In this document: piece by piece, positions 35,059-44,394 of the stretch
How positions within the stretch are numbered: the stretch's first letter is position 1
Layout of the letters: the number at the start of each line of letters is the position of its first letter
Source: Mycolicibacterium sp. lyk4-40-TYG-92
Lineage (GTDB): Bacteria; Actinomycetota; Actinomycetes; Mycobacteriales; Mycobacteriaceae
NCBI RefSeq assembly: GCF_030209435.1
Contig: NZ_JARVRX010000003.1
Coordinates: 496,001-560,000 of the forward strand
Length of the DNA stretch: 64,000 nucleotides
Direction of reading: 5' to 3'
Translations under genes and position numbers: made by a program
The notes under the pieces: generated by a model
What the model was told of the DNA's origin: nothing
Databases searched by the model: none
The model's input: the letters and a program-made list of their open reading frames with translations, nothing else

Positions 35059-35087
35059 TTGACAGCAAACTAGTGCGTTCCTAACGT
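35059..35087 (+). promoter_or_regulatory. Predicted sigma-A promoter of the mce operon
   Basis: TTGACA at 35059-35064 and TAACGT at 35082-35087 are separated by 17 bases, an almost ideal housekeeping promoter. Transcription would begin near 35094, leaving a leader of about 35 bases before yrbEA, whose GGGAGG box is seven bases from its GTG. Confidence 0.6.
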
Positions 35088-35129
35088 CCGGGCCAAGCTC
35101 GACGACGGAACGACACTGGGAGGCAGCTT

Positions 35130-35921
35130 GTGGCGCAACCGCTCCAGTCGCCTTCGCGCGCCGCCGCGGCCTGGGCGCGCCCCGCTGTGGCAGTCGGCGA
35201 TTTCATCGTCCTCGCCGGCGAGACATTCGCCGCCATGCTGCGTCCGCCCTATGCCCGGCGGGAACTGATCGAACAGATCTGGTTCGTCGCGCGGGTCTCC
35301 GTCGTCCCCACCGTCGTGCTGTCGATTCCGTACACCGTGCTGATCGTCTTCACGCTCAACATCGTGCTGATCGAGGTCGGCGCCGGTGACCTGTCCGGTG
35401 CCGGTGCGGCGCTGGCTTCGGTGACGCAGGTGGGGCCGGTCGTCACCGCGATCGTCGTGGCCGGTGCCGGTTCGACCGCGATGTGTGCCGACCTCGGCGC
35501 GCGAACCATCAGAGAAGAAATCGACGCCATGAAAGTCATTGGCGTCAACCCGATTCCGGCGCTGGTCGTGCCACGCGTCCTCGCCGCGACCTTCGTCGCC
35601 GCGATGCTGTATTCGATGGTCGCCGTCGTCGGCCTGGCCGGCAGCTACTTCTTCGTCGTCTATATCCAGCACGTCACCCCGGGCGCGTTCATCGCCGGCA
35701 TGACGCTGCTGACCGGTCTGCCGCAGGTGATCGTCTCCCTGGTCAAGGCATTGCTGTTCGGCCTGTCGGCCGGATTGATCGCCTGCTACAAGGGCCTTTC
35801 GGTCGGTGGTGGCCCGACCGCCGTCGGCAACGCGGTCAACGAGACCGTCGTGTTCTCGTTCATGGCGCTGTTCCTGATCAACATCCTGGCAACCGCGTTC
35901 GGCGTGAAAGTGGCGCCATGA
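35130..35921 (+). CDS. yrbEA: YrbE/MlaE-type permease A of Mce transporter
   Basis: Inner-membrane permease of 263 aa, one half of the MlaE-like dimer that moves lipids for the Mce complex. About five helices; the MlaE signature is at AGAGSTAMCADLGARTIREEIDAMKVIGVNPI (residues about 110-145), and a second element reads KGLSVGGGPTAVGNAVNETVV. GTG start at 35130 with GGGAGG seven bases upstream. It is the first gene of the operon. The ATPase (MceG/Mkl) is not here and is normally encoded elsewhere and shared. Lengths and gene order resemble mce3 (yrbE3A). Confidence 0.9.
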   Translation: MAQPLQSPSRAAAAWARPAVAVGDFIVLAGETFAAMLRPPYARRELIEQIWFVARVSVVPTVVLSIPYTVLIVFTLNIVLIEVGAGDLSGAGAALASVTQVGPVVTAIVVAGAGSTAMCADLGARTIREEIDAMKVIGVNPIPALVVPRVLAATFVAAMLYSMVAVVGLAGSYFFVVYIQHVTPGAFIAGMTLLTGLPQVIVSLVKALLFGLSAGLIACYKGLSVGGGPTAVGNAVNETVVFSFMALFLINILATAFGVKVAP

Positions 35922-36772
35922 CAACCGATGTGGATGTCGACCGTCCGTCACAGCTCAGCGAACTGGCCGACCATGCGATCGCGGCAACCCGCCGGCTGGG
36001 GGAGCAGACGGCCTTCTACGGCAGTGCCCTGGCCGCTACCGCGGATGCCGTCCGGCGTTATCCGGGCGAGGTGCTGCGGCTGATCGCGGTCATGGGCATG
36101 GGCACCGGCGCGCTCGCGGTCATCGGCGGCACAGTGGTCATCGTCGGGTTCCTCACCCTGTCCACCGGCGCGCTGATCGCGGTCCAGGGCTACAACACCC
36201 TGTCCAACGTCGGCATCGAGGCCCTGACGGGCTTTCTCGGAGCCTTCCTGAACGTGCGCTTCATCGCGCCGGCGACCGCCGGGGTGGCACTCGCCGCCAC
36301 GATCGGGGCCGGGGCGACCGCGCAACTCGGCGCCATGCGCATCAACGAGGAGATCGACGCCCTGGAAGTGATGGGCATCCGCGTCGTCACGTACCTCGCG
36401 GCGACCCGGATCGTCGCCGGGGTGGTGGCTGTTGTCCCTATCTACACCGTCGCGGTGCTGATGTCCTTCCTGGCCACCCGGTTCGGGACGACGATGATCT
36501 ACGGCCAGTCGCGGGGCGTCTACGACCACTACTTCACGACGTTCCTGCACCCCAACGACCTCGCCTGGTCCTTCTTCGAGGCGCTGGCCATGGCCGCCGC
36601 GGTGATGGCGGTGCACACCTACTACGGCTTCACCGCCACCGGCGGGCCGGCCGGTGTCGGCGAGGCCGTCGGCCGCGCGGTGCGCACCTCGATCACCGCC
36701 GGCGTGTTCATCCTGCTCACCATCACGCTGTCCGTCTACGGCCAGTCCGGCAACTTCCACCTCGCGGGCTGA
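35918..36772 (+). CDS. yrbEB: YrbE/MlaE-type permease B of Mce transporter
   Basis: Second MlaE-like permease, 284 aa. The ATG overlaps the yrbEA stop by four bases (ATGA), so the two are translationally coupled. Signature TIGAGATAQLGAMRINEEIDALEVMGI at residues about 130-155, with YGFTATGGPAGVGEAVGRAVRTSI near the end. The N-terminal 50 residues are cytoplasmic and carry an Ala-rich helix. It pairs with YrbEA in the membrane. The next gene, mceA, starts five bases downstream. Confidence 0.9.
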   Translation: MTTDVDVDRPSQLSELADHAIAATRRLGEQTAFYGSALAATADAVRRYPGEVLRLIAVMGMGTGALAVIGGTVVIVGFLTLSTGALIAVQGYNTLSNVGIEALTGFLGAFLNVRFIAPATAGVALAATIGAGATAQLGAMRINEEIDALEVMGIRVVTYLAATRIVAGVVAVVPIYTVAVLMSFLATRFGTTMIYGQSRGVYDHYFTTFLHPNDLAWSFFEALAMAAAVMAVHTYYGFTATGGPAGVGEAVGRAVRTSITAGVFILLTITLSVYGQSGNFHLAG

Positions 36773-36777
36773 ACCGA

Positions 36778-38088
36778 ATGGCAAAGGGGACAAACGGAAC
36801 TCGGCGTGAGCAGATCGACCCGATCTGGTGGGCGCCTGTCCTGGTGATCATCGTCATCGTCATGACCGCCATGACGTGGCTGCTGTTCTCCGGATCGCTG
36901 CGGGGATTCGTGCCCCTGACGCTCGTGTCCGACCGGGCCGGTCTGGTGATGGAGGACGGCGCCAAGGTGAAACTCCGGGGCGTGCAGATCGGTGAGGTGG
37001 AATCGATCGGCAGCCGGACAGATACTGCGGGACACGTACTTTCGACGTTGAAGCTGCGGATGTACCCGGGGCCGTTCGCCCAGCTGCCGGCCAATGTCGA
37101 AGCGCAGATCCGCTCGAGTACCGCCTTCGGCGCCAAGTACGTCGAACTGAACGTGCCCTCGACCGGGCCCAGTGGGGGCCATCTTCGATCGGGTGCGGTG
37201 CTGCAGTCGCGGAACGTGACGGTCGAGGTCAACACCGTGTTCGAGAATCTGCAGTCGGTGGTGCAGGTGATCGACCCGACGAAGCTCAACTCGGTGCTCT
37301 CGGCGGTGGCCGAATCGTTGCGCGGCAAGGGCGATGTCATCGGCCAAGCCATCACCGATGCGAATCACGTCCTGCTGGAGGTGAATCCGCGCATGGACAC
37401 CGTACGCAAGGACTGGCAGTTGTTCGGGCAGACCGCACAGGCGTATTCGGCCGCGGCGCAGGACATCGTGTCCATTCTGGATTCGTTCTCGACCACCGCC
37501 ACCACGATCGCCGGACACTCGAAGGAACTGGACGGCCTGTTGTTGTCGGCGGTCGGCTTCTCGCAGGCGGGCATCGACACCATCGGGACCAACCAGACCG
37601 CCCTGGCCCGGGCGATGGAACTGCTGAGACCGACCACCGCGCTGCTCGACAAGTATTCGCCGACATACACGTGCCTGTTCCAGGGTGCGCAGTGGTTCCT
37701 GGAACACGGTGGCCGATATGCCATGGGCGGCAACGGCAAATCCGTGATCATGGACGCCGCGCTGCTGGCCGGTGCCGATCCCTACCGGTTCCCCGACAAC
37801 CTGCCCGTCGTCAACGCCAGCGGCGGCCCCGGTGGCAAGCCGAGCTGCGGTTCACTGCCCGACGTCAGCAAGAACTTCCCGGTCAAATACCTGGTGACCG
37901 ACACCGGCTACGGTGACGGACTGGATATGCGGCCCAACCCGGGCATCGGTTTCCCCGGTTTCGCCAACTACTTCCCGGTGACCAAGCCGCAGCCCGAACC
38001 GCCGCGGATTCGGTATCCGGGTGGCCCGGCGCCGGGGCTGCCCGGTGTCGAGATGGGCGAGCCCCAACCAGCTCCGGGGGCGCCGTGA
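36778..38088 (+). CDS. mceA: Mce family protein A
   Basis: Mce substrate-binding subunit of 436 aa, anchored by one N-terminal helix (WWAPVLVIIVIVMTAMTWLLF, residues 17-37) and projecting into the periplasm. The MlaD domain runs from about 45 to 120 (LTLVSDRAGLVMEDGAKVKLRGVQIGEVESI). A long helical region follows, forming part of the hexameric tube, and the C-terminal 60 residues are Pro/Gly-rich. Cys pair in YTCLFQG and KPSCGSL. The ATG lies five bases after the yrbEB stop. It corresponds to Mce3A by position. Confidence 0.9.
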   Translation: MAKGTNGTRREQIDPIWWAPVLVIIVIVMTAMTWLLFSGSLRGFVPLTLVSDRAGLVMEDGAKVKLRGVQIGEVESIGSRTDTAGHVLSTLKLRMYPGPFAQLPANVEAQIRSSTAFGAKYVELNVPSTGPSGGHLRSGAVLQSRNVTVEVNTVFENLQSVVQVIDPTKLNSVLSAVAESLRGKGDVIGQAITDANHVLLEVNPRMDTVRKDWQLFGQTAQAYSAAAQDIVSILDSFSTTATTIAGHSKELDGLLLSAVGFSQAGIDTIGTNQTALARAMELLRPTTALLDKYSPTYTCLFQGAQWFLEHGGRYAMGGNGKSVIMDAALLAGADPYRFPDNLPVVNASGGPGGKPSCGSLPDVSKNFPVKYLVTDTGYGDGLDMRPNPGIGFPGFANYFPVTKPQPEPPRIRYPGGPAPGLPGVEMGEPQPAPGAP

Positions 38089-39113
38089 GAAGCCGGATTC
38101 GTGGAACCGCCACCCGCGTCGTGATCTTCACCGTGGTCAGCCTGCTGTTCATGTTCGGGCTGCTGACGGTGTTCGGGCAGTTCCGTTTCGATTCGCGGAC
38201 TTCGTACCAGGCGGTGTTCAGCAACGTTTCGGGGCTCAAGGGCGGCAACTTCGTCCGCATCGCGGGCGTGGAGGTCGGGAAGGTCAAGGGCCTTGATCTG
38301 CACCGGGACGGCACCGTCACCATCGACTTCGCGATCGACCGAAACCTGACGCTCACCGAAGGCACCACAGCGACCGTCCGCTACGAGAACCTGATCGGCG
38401 ACCGCTACCTGGCACTCGACGAAGGTCCCGGGTCGGTGCGGAAACTCCTTCCGGGCCAGACGATCCCGCTGTCCCGGACGTCACCGGCGTTGGATGTCGA
38501 CGCGCTCATCGGCGGCTTCCGCCCACTGTTCCGGGCACTCGATCCGGACCAGGTCAACGCGTTGAGCGGGGAGCTGCTCCGGGTGTTCCAGGGCCAGGGC
38601 GGCACCATCTCGTCTGTGCTGGCCCAGACCTCGGCACTGACGACCACTTTGGCAGGTCGCGACCAGCTCATCGGTGAGGTGATCACCAACCTGAACACCG
38701 TGCTGGGCACGTTCGCGGCGCGCGATACCCAGTTCGCCGACGGGCTGGACAAGCTCTCGCAGCTCGTTCAGGGGCTGGCCGACCGCAAATCGGACATCGC
38801 CACCGGGGTGGCGAACATCAACACCGCGACGCGCTCGGTCGCCGACCTGCTGGCCGTGGCCCGCGAGCCGATCAAACAGACTGTGCAGCAGACGGATCGG
38901 GTCTCGGGCCAGATCATGGCGGACCACGACTACGTCGACGAACTGGTGCGGACGCTGCCCGACGCCTACCAGATTCTCTCGCGCAACGGGCTGTACGGCG
39001 ACTACTTCGGCTTCTACCTCTGCGACGCACTGCTCAAGCTCAACGGAAAAGGTGGCCAGCCCGTGTACGTCAAAGTGGCCGGCCAGGATTCGGGGCGGTG
39101 CACACCGAAATGA
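38085..39113 (+). CDS. mceB: Mce family protein B
   Basis: Mce subunit of 342 aa, the same length as I recall for Mce3B. Anchor helix VVIFTVVSLLFMFGLLTVFG at residues about 10-30. The MlaD domain follows (YQAVFSNVSGLKGGNFVRIAGVEVGKVKGL), then helical repeats with Gln/Asp-rich heptads to residue 290. C-terminal Cys pair in FYLCDALL and SGRCTPK may form a disulfide. The GTG start overlaps the mceA stop by four bases. It lacks the Pro-rich tail of the neighbouring subunits. Confidence 0.9.
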   Translation: MRSRIRGTATRVVIFTVVSLLFMFGLLTVFGQFRFDSRTSYQAVFSNVSGLKGGNFVRIAGVEVGKVKGLDLHRDGTVTIDFAIDRNLTLTEGTTATVRYENLIGDRYLALDEGPGSVRKLLPGQTIPLSRTSPALDVDALIGGFRPLFRALDPDQVNALSGELLRVFQGQGGTISSVLAQTSALTTTLAGRDQLIGEVITNLNTVLGTFAARDTQFADGLDKLSQLVQGLADRKSDIATGVANINTATRSVADLLAVAREPIKQTVQQTDRVSGQIMADHDYVDELVRTLPDAYQILSRNGLYGDYFGFYLCDALLKLNGKGGQPVYVKVAGQDSGRCTPK

Positions 39114-40471
39114 CGCGCATCAAGCTCAACATCAAGCCGCTCGCCGAACGTAACCGGTTGGCGGTGGGCGCGACCGGCATCGCGCTGATCGTCGCCGTCG
39201 TCGTCGCCGCTTTCAGCTACGACAAGATCCCGTTCATCAAGGGGACGTCCGATTACCAGGCGTACTTCGCCGATGCCGGCGGTATCAAGACGGGTAGCGA
39301 CGTGCGGGTGTCGGGACTGGGCGTCGGGCGGGTCTCGGGAATTCATCTTGAGGGCGCCAAGGTTCGGGTGGACTTCACGGTGCGTGACGATGTCGAGCTG
39401 GGCGACCGCACCGAGGCCGCGATCAAGACCGAGACGGTGCTGGGTACGAAGGTGCTCGAGCTGACGCCGCGTGGCGACCGAAATCTGTTCGGCCCCATCC
39501 CGATCGAACGCACCACGTCGCCGTACGACCTGCCGGCGGCGCTGGGTGACCTGACGACCACCATCAGCGGCCTGGATACGACGCAGCTGTCGTCGGCGCT
39601 CAAGACGCTGGCGCAGACGTTCCAGAACACCCCGCCCGACCTCAAGCTGGCACTGGAAGGCGTCGCGCGGTTCTCCGACACCCTCGGCACCCGCGACGCG
39701 AAGCTGCGTCAGCTGCTGACGGACGCGAACAAGGTGACCTCGGTGCTGGCCAAGCGCAGCGACCAGATCGCGCAGTTGGTGGTCGACACCGATGCGCTGC
39801 TGGGTGAGATTCTGTCGCAACGCAATTCGGTCGAGACGCTGATGGCAAATGTCAGCGCTGCCACGGTCCAGCTTTCCGGGCTGGTCAACGACAACCGGAC
39901 ACAACTCAAGCCGGCCGTCGACAAGCTCAACGGCGTCCTGGGGATCCTCGACAACCGCAAGAAGGAGCTGCAACGCACGCTCTATCTGCTGCGGCGGTAC
40001 GCGATGTCGTTCGGTGAAGTGCTCGGTGCCGGACCGTTCTTCAAGGCGTCACTGGTCAACCTGTTCCCCGGTCAGTTCGATCAGCCGTTCGTCGACGCGG
40101 CGTTCTCCGACCTGGGACTGGACCCCAACGTACTGCTGCCGTCTCAGCTGACCGAGCCCGGAGCCGGCCAGCCCGGTACCCCGCCGCTGCCGTCGCCGTA
40201 CCCGCGCACCGGTCAGGGCGGGCCGCCGAATCTCACACTGCCCGACGCGATCACGGGCAATCCCGGCGATCCGCGCTACCCGTACCGCGAGCCGCTCCCC
40301 GCGCCCGCGCCGGGCGGGCCGGCGCCCGGACCGCCGGCCCTGGCCCCGGCTCCAGGCGAAGTGCCCGCGCCGACCGTCCCGCACCCGACGCCGTTACCGC
40401 CGTCGAACCACTCGCCCAGCGGTTCGCCGGGTGTGGTTTCGGATCCGGTTTCCCCCGTGGGAGGGAGCTGA
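39110..40471 (+). CDS. mceC: Mce family protein C
   Basis: Mce subunit of 453 aa. Anchor helix near residues 18-35 (AVGATGIALIVAVVVAAF), MlaD domain starting YQAYFADAGGIKTGSDVRVSGLGVGRVSGI, then a helical tube segment to about 310. The C-terminal 120 residues are Pro/Gly/Ala-rich, as is usual for mycobacterial MceC. ATG at 39110 is chosen because ATGA overlaps the mceB stop; an in-frame start 12 bases upstream is also possible. No Cys in the mature core. Confidence 0.9.
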   Translation: MTRIKLNIKPLAERNRLAVGATGIALIVAVVVAAFSYDKIPFIKGTSDYQAYFADAGGIKTGSDVRVSGLGVGRVSGIHLEGAKVRVDFTVRDDVELGDRTEAAIKTETVLGTKVLELTPRGDRNLFGPIPIERTTSPYDLPAALGDLTTTISGLDTTQLSSALKTLAQTFQNTPPDLKLALEGVARFSDTLGTRDAKLRQLLTDANKVTSVLAKRSDQIAQLVVDTDALLGEILSQRNSVETLMANVSAATVQLSGLVNDNRTQLKPAVDKLNGVLGILDNRKKELQRTLYLLRRYAMSFGEVLGAGPFFKASLVNLFPGQFDQPFVDAAFSDLGLDPNVLLPSQLTEPGAGQPGTPPLPSPYPRTGQGGPPNLTLPDAITGNPGDPRYPYREPLPAPAPGGPAPGPPALAPAPGEVPAPTVPHPTPLPPSNHSPSGSPGVVSDPVSPVGGS

Positions 40472-40473
40472 CC

Positions 40474-41796
40474 ATGTCCACTCCCGAAACCGCATCCCGC
40501 GTGGGCAGTCGCCGGACGTGGCGACTCGCCCTTGCGCTGAGTCTGGTTGTCATCCTGGCGGTTGCGGCCACCGGACTGGGCCGATCCTGGTGGGTTGCCG
40601 CTGTCCGCAGCACCTACGTCGCGTACTTCGCGAACACCAACGGCCTGTACACCGGCGACGACATCAGGATTCTGGGCGTCACCGTCGGCACGGTCGAGAA
40701 GATCGAACCGCAACCGCATGCCGCCAAGGTGACCTTCTCGGTGGACTCGCAATATGCGCTGCCCGCTGACGTCCGTGCGGCCATCTTGTCGCCGTCACTG
40801 GTCAGTGCGCGGGCGATCCAGTTGGTGCCCGCCTACACCAGCGGCCCCAAGCTCGCCGCGGGCGCCACCATCGCACTAGACCGCACCGTGGTGCCGGTGG
40901 AGTGGGACGACTTCCGCCAGCAACTCGAGAAGCTGACCGACTCGCTGCAGCCGACCAGCCCCGGCGGCCCCAGTGCGGTCGGCGAATTCATCAACAGTGC
41001 CGCAGACAACCTGCGCGGTCAGGGTGACACCGCCCGCGACACCGTGATCAAGCTGTCCCGCGCCATGTCGGCGCTCGGCGACCACAGCACGGACATCTTC
41101 AGCACCGTCCGCAACTTGCAGATGCTGGTGTCGGCGCTGTCGTCGAGCAGCGACCTGCTGGCGTCCTTCAACACCAACATGGCGTCCATCACCACCGCCT
41201 TGTCGAGCACGCCGAACAACATCGCCGACGCGACGCGCAACCTGGATACCGCGGTCAAGGACCTACGCGGGTTCATAGCGGAGAATCGCGAAGGGCTCGG
41301 CACCACCTTCGACCACCTCAACGCGATCACCACTGCGTTGAACGACAGCCGTACGGACCTCAAACAGGTCCTGCACATCGCGCCGACGGTGTTCCAGAAC
41401 TTCACCAATATCTACGACCCTGCGCAGAGCGCCATCACCGGCATCCTGGCGCCGGTCAACTTCGCCGACACCGTGCAATTTCTCTGCGGCGCAATCCAGT
41501 CCGCGGCCCGGCAAGGTTTCGAGCAGTCCGCCAAGCTGTGCGTGCAGTACCTGGCGCCGATCATCAAGAACCGGCAGTACAACTTCCTGCCGATCGGCGG
41601 CAACCCGTTCGTCGGCGCGACGGCCCGGCCCAACGAGGTCACCTTCAGCGAGCCGCGGCTGCGGCCCGGCGGAGCGCCTGCGCAGGAGAACCCGGCGCCG
41701 CCTCCGCTTCCGGCCGAGGCACCCGCTGCGACGCCGACCGACCCGGGTCAGGGGCTGGCAGGCCTCATGGTCCCGCAGCAGGGGACGCAGCCGTGA
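40474..41796 (+). CDS. mceD: Mce family protein D
   Basis: Mce subunit of 440 aa, starting two bases after the mceC stop with GGGAGG nearby. Anchor helix LALALSLVVILAVAATGLG at residues 18-36. MlaD domain: YVAYFANTNGLYTGDDIRILGVTVGTVEKI. A long coil-like region with Asn/Thr/Ser-rich heptads follows (residues 145-290). Cys pair FLCGAIQ and KLCVQYL is conserved in MceD proteins. The Pro-rich tail is about 50 residues. Function is as a ring subunit of the lipid-transport tube. Confidence 0.9.
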   Translation: MSTPETASRVGSRRTWRLALALSLVVILAVAATGLGRSWWVAAVRSTYVAYFANTNGLYTGDDIRILGVTVGTVEKIEPQPHAAKVTFSVDSQYALPADVRAAILSPSLVSARAIQLVPAYTSGPKLAAGATIALDRTVVPVEWDDFRQQLEKLTDSLQPTSPGGPSAVGEFINSAADNLRGQGDTARDTVIKLSRAMSALGDHSTDIFSTVRNLQMLVSALSSSSDLLASFNTNMASITTALSSTPNNIADATRNLDTAVKDLRGFIAENREGLGTTFDHLNAITTALNDSRTDLKQVLHIAPTVFQNFTNIYDPAQSAITGILAPVNFADTVQFLCGAIQSAARQGFEQSAKLCVQYLAPIIKNRQYNFLPIGGNPFVGATARPNEVTFSEPRLRPGGAPAQENPAPPPLPAEAPAATPTDPGQGLAGLMVPQQGTQP

Positions 41797-42914
41797 AGCG
41801 CCTCGTGACCGCGACGCTCCTCATCGTCAGCATCCTGGTGCTGCCGGGATGCCAATGGCGGGGCCTGAATTCGCTGACGCTGCCCGGCACCGTCGGCGAC
41901 GGGCCGGGCTCGTACACGATCCAGGCACAATTGCCCGACGTCGTGGTGATCCAACAGAACACCCGCGTGCGCGTCGGTGACGTCAACGTCGGCAACGTCA
42001 CCAAGATCGAGGTGCAGGACTGGCATGCGCTGGTCACCATGCGGATCGACGGCGACGTCCACCTGCCCGCCAACAGCACCGCCAAGGTCGGACAGACCAG
42101 TCTGCTGGGATCGATGCACATCGAGCTCAGCCCGCCGACGGGCGAAGCGCCACAGGGACAGCTGACGGGCGGCGCGGTGATCCCGCTGTCCAGGGCGGCC
42201 ACGTACCCCACCACCGAACAAGCCCTCGCGTCGGCGTCGATCCTGCTGAATGGTGGTGGCCTGGCCCAGCTGCAAGAGATCAACCAGACGTTCGCAAAGG
42301 CATTGGCCGGGCGCGAGAACGACATCCGCAGTCTGTTGACCCAGCTCGACACGTTCATCTCCCGCCTCAACGACCAGACCGACGACATCATCTCCGCCAC
42401 AGAGCATTTGAACTCGTTGGTCGGTCAGGTCGCGGCGAACCAGCGCACGGTGGACAAGGCGCTCACCACGATTCCGCAGGCCTTGGCGGTGCTGGCCGCG
42501 CAGCGGGCGAAGCTGGCCGACGCGATCGACGCCGTCGGACGGTTCAGCGCGGTCGCGTCGTCGACGGTCGAGCAGACCAAGGAGAGCCTCGTCGCGAACC
42601 TGCGGAACATGGTGCCCGTCCTGCGGTCGCTGGCCGACTCGGGTCCGGCGCTGACGAAGGGTCTGGACTTCTTGTCGACCTACCCGTGGGTGAAAAGCAA
42701 TCTCGGCAACTGGTTTCGGGGCGACTTCGCCAACATCACGATGATCATCGACCTGACGCTGAGCCGACTCGACAGCAGTCTGTTCACCGGAACCCGGTGG
42801 GAGGGCAACCTCACCGAACTGGAAATGCAGTGGGGCCGCACGATCGGTCAGATGCCCAGCCCGTATACCGCCGGCAACCCACTGATCGCTCCCTATCACT
42901 TCGGGGGGTACTGA
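41793..42914 (+). CDS. mceE: Mce family lipoprotein E (LprM type)
   Basis: Mce subunit of 373 aa, the only lipid-anchored one: signal VTATLLIVSILVLPGC with lipobox LPGC20. MlaD domain: YTIQAQLPDVVVIQQNTRVRVGDVNVGNVTKI. The helical section carries repeated DxxIxxLxxQ-like units, and the C-terminus has no Pro-rich tail. GTG at 41793 overlaps the mceD stop by four bases; the longer open frame upstream is a shadow of mceD. By position it equals LprM of the mce3 operon. Confidence 0.9.
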   Translation: MKRLVTATLLIVSILVLPGCQWRGLNSLTLPGTVGDGPGSYTIQAQLPDVVVIQQNTRVRVGDVNVGNVTKIEVQDWHALVTMRIDGDVHLPANSTAKVGQTSLLGSMHIELSPPTGEAPQGQLTGGAVIPLSRAATYPTTEQALASASILLNGGGLAQLQEINQTFAKALAGRENDIRSLLTQLDTFISRLNDQTDDIISATEHLNSLVGQVAANQRTVDKALTTIPQALAVLAAQRAKLADAIDAVGRFSAVASSTVEQTKESLVANLRNMVPVLRSLADSGPALTKGLDFLSTYPWVKSNLGNWFRGDFANITMIIDLTLSRLDSSLFTGTRWEGNLTELEMQWGRTIGQMPSPYTAGNPLIAPYHFGGY

Positions 42915-42915
42915 C

Positions 42916-44394
42916 ATGCTGCGTCTGCGTTTGTCCCGGACAGTCTGGATCCAGCTGGCGATCCTCGGCGCTGTCACCGTGATCGCCTGCAGCGTCATGG
43001 CATTCGGCTTCGTGCACGTGCCGGCGCTGCTCGGGTACGGCCGCTACACCGTGACGGTGGAGCTACCCGAATCCGGCGGGCTGTATCCGACGTCGGTGGT
43101 CACCTATCGCGGCACCGAGGTCGGTCGGGTCAAGACGGTCGATGTCACCGCGAGCGGGGTTCGTGCGGAGCTGAATCTCGACTCATCCATCAAGGTGCCG
43201 GCCGATGTGTCGGCCGCGGTCCACAGCCGCTCGGCGGTCGGTGAGCAGTTTGTCGAATTGATCCCTGCCGCAGGGCAATCCGATGCCGGTCCGGCCTTGC
43301 GTGGCGGCTCGACCATCCCGATGGTCAAGGTGCGGATTCCGCCGGATATCGGCAACCTGCTCGACGCCACCAACCGAGCGCTCGAAGCCATCCCGCAGGA
43401 CAACCTGCGCACTGTCGTCGACGAAGCGGACAAAGCGGTCAGCGGCCTCGGACCCGAGTTGTCCCGCATCGTCAACGGCTCCACGTCGTTGGCCATCGAG
43501 GCCGGTAAGAACGTCGGCCCGATCACGCAGCTGATCGACCAGAGTCCACCGGTACTGAATTCCCAAGTGCAGACCGCGGATTCGATCGCGATATGGGCGC
43601 AGCGGCTGGCGTCCATCACCGGCCAGTTCAAGACCCGGGACGCGGCATTCGCCGAGTTGCTCAAACTCGGACAGCCGACCCTGGAGGAGAGCCGCGCCCT
43701 GTTCAACAGGTTCGCCCCCGCGCTGCCGGTCCTGCTGGCCAACATGGTGAGCCTCGGTGAGATCGCGGTCGTCTACCGGCACGACATCGAACAACTGCTC
43801 GTGCTGTTTCCGCAGGGCACCGCGTTGATGTCGGCGATCGCGCTCGCCGACTCGGACCTCAAAACCCCCTATCGGGGTATCTATCTGGACTTCAAACTGA
43901 ATATGAATCTGCCGCCGCCGTGCAACACCGGCTTCCTGCCGGTCAAACAGCAGAGGATACCCTCCGAGGTGGACTATCCCGAGCGGCCCGCCGGTGAGCT
44001 GTACTGCCGGGTTCCGCAGGATTCCGACCTGAATGTTCGTGGCGTACGCAATATTCCGTGCGAGAACAACCCCTCCAAGCGGGCCCCGACAGTGGAACTC
44101 TGCGAAAGCAATGAGCAGTATGTGCCGCTCAACGACGGCTACATCTGGAAGGGCGATCCCAACGCCACGCTCACGGGGCAGGGGGTCCCGCAGTACGCGC
44201 CGGGCACCGATCCGCGACAGCGGCCCAGTGCCGCACCCGGGCCCGCGCCACCGGCGCCCCCGGTGGCCTTGGTGCCCTACGACCCCGCGACCGGCGCCTA
44301 CGTGGGTCCCGACGGCAAGCCGTACACCGACTCCGACCTGGCCGCCACCACGAAAGGCAAGACATGGCAGAGCATGCTGACCCCGAGCAGCTAG
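42916..44394 (+). CDS. mceF: Mce family protein F
   Basis: Mce subunit of 492 aa, starting one base after the mceE stop. Anchor helix VWIQLAILGAVTVIACSVMAFGF at residues 10-32; MlaD domain beginning YTVTVELPESGGLYPTSVVTYRGTEVGRVKTV. The helical tube region runs to about 310. The C-terminal part has conserved Cys (PPPCNTGF, YCRVP, IPCENN, ELCESN) forming probable disulfides, and a Pro-rich tail with a YDPATGAYVGPDGKPY motif typical of MceF. Its last 31 bases overlap the next gene. Confidence 0.9.
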   Translation: MLRLRLSRTVWIQLAILGAVTVIACSVMAFGFVHVPALLGYGRYTVTVELPESGGLYPTSVVTYRGTEVGRVKTVDVTASGVRAELNLDSSIKVPADVSAAVHSRSAVGEQFVELIPAAGQSDAGPALRGGSTIPMVKVRIPPDIGNLLDATNRALEAIPQDNLRTVVDEADKAVSGLGPELSRIVNGSTSLAIEAGKNVGPITQLIDQSPPVLNSQVQTADSIAIWAQRLASITGQFKTRDAAFAELLKLGQPTLEESRALFNRFAPALPVLLANMVSLGEIAVVYRHDIEQLLVLFPQGTALMSAIALADSDLKTPYRGIYLDFKLNMNLPPPCNTGFLPVKQQRIPSEVDYPERPAGELYCRVPQDSDLNVRGVRNIPCENNPSKRAPTVELCESNEQYVPLNDGYIWKGDPNATLTGQGVPQYAPGTDPRQRPSAAPGPAPPAPPVALVPYDPATGAYVGPDGKPYTDSDLAATTKGKTWQSMLTPSS

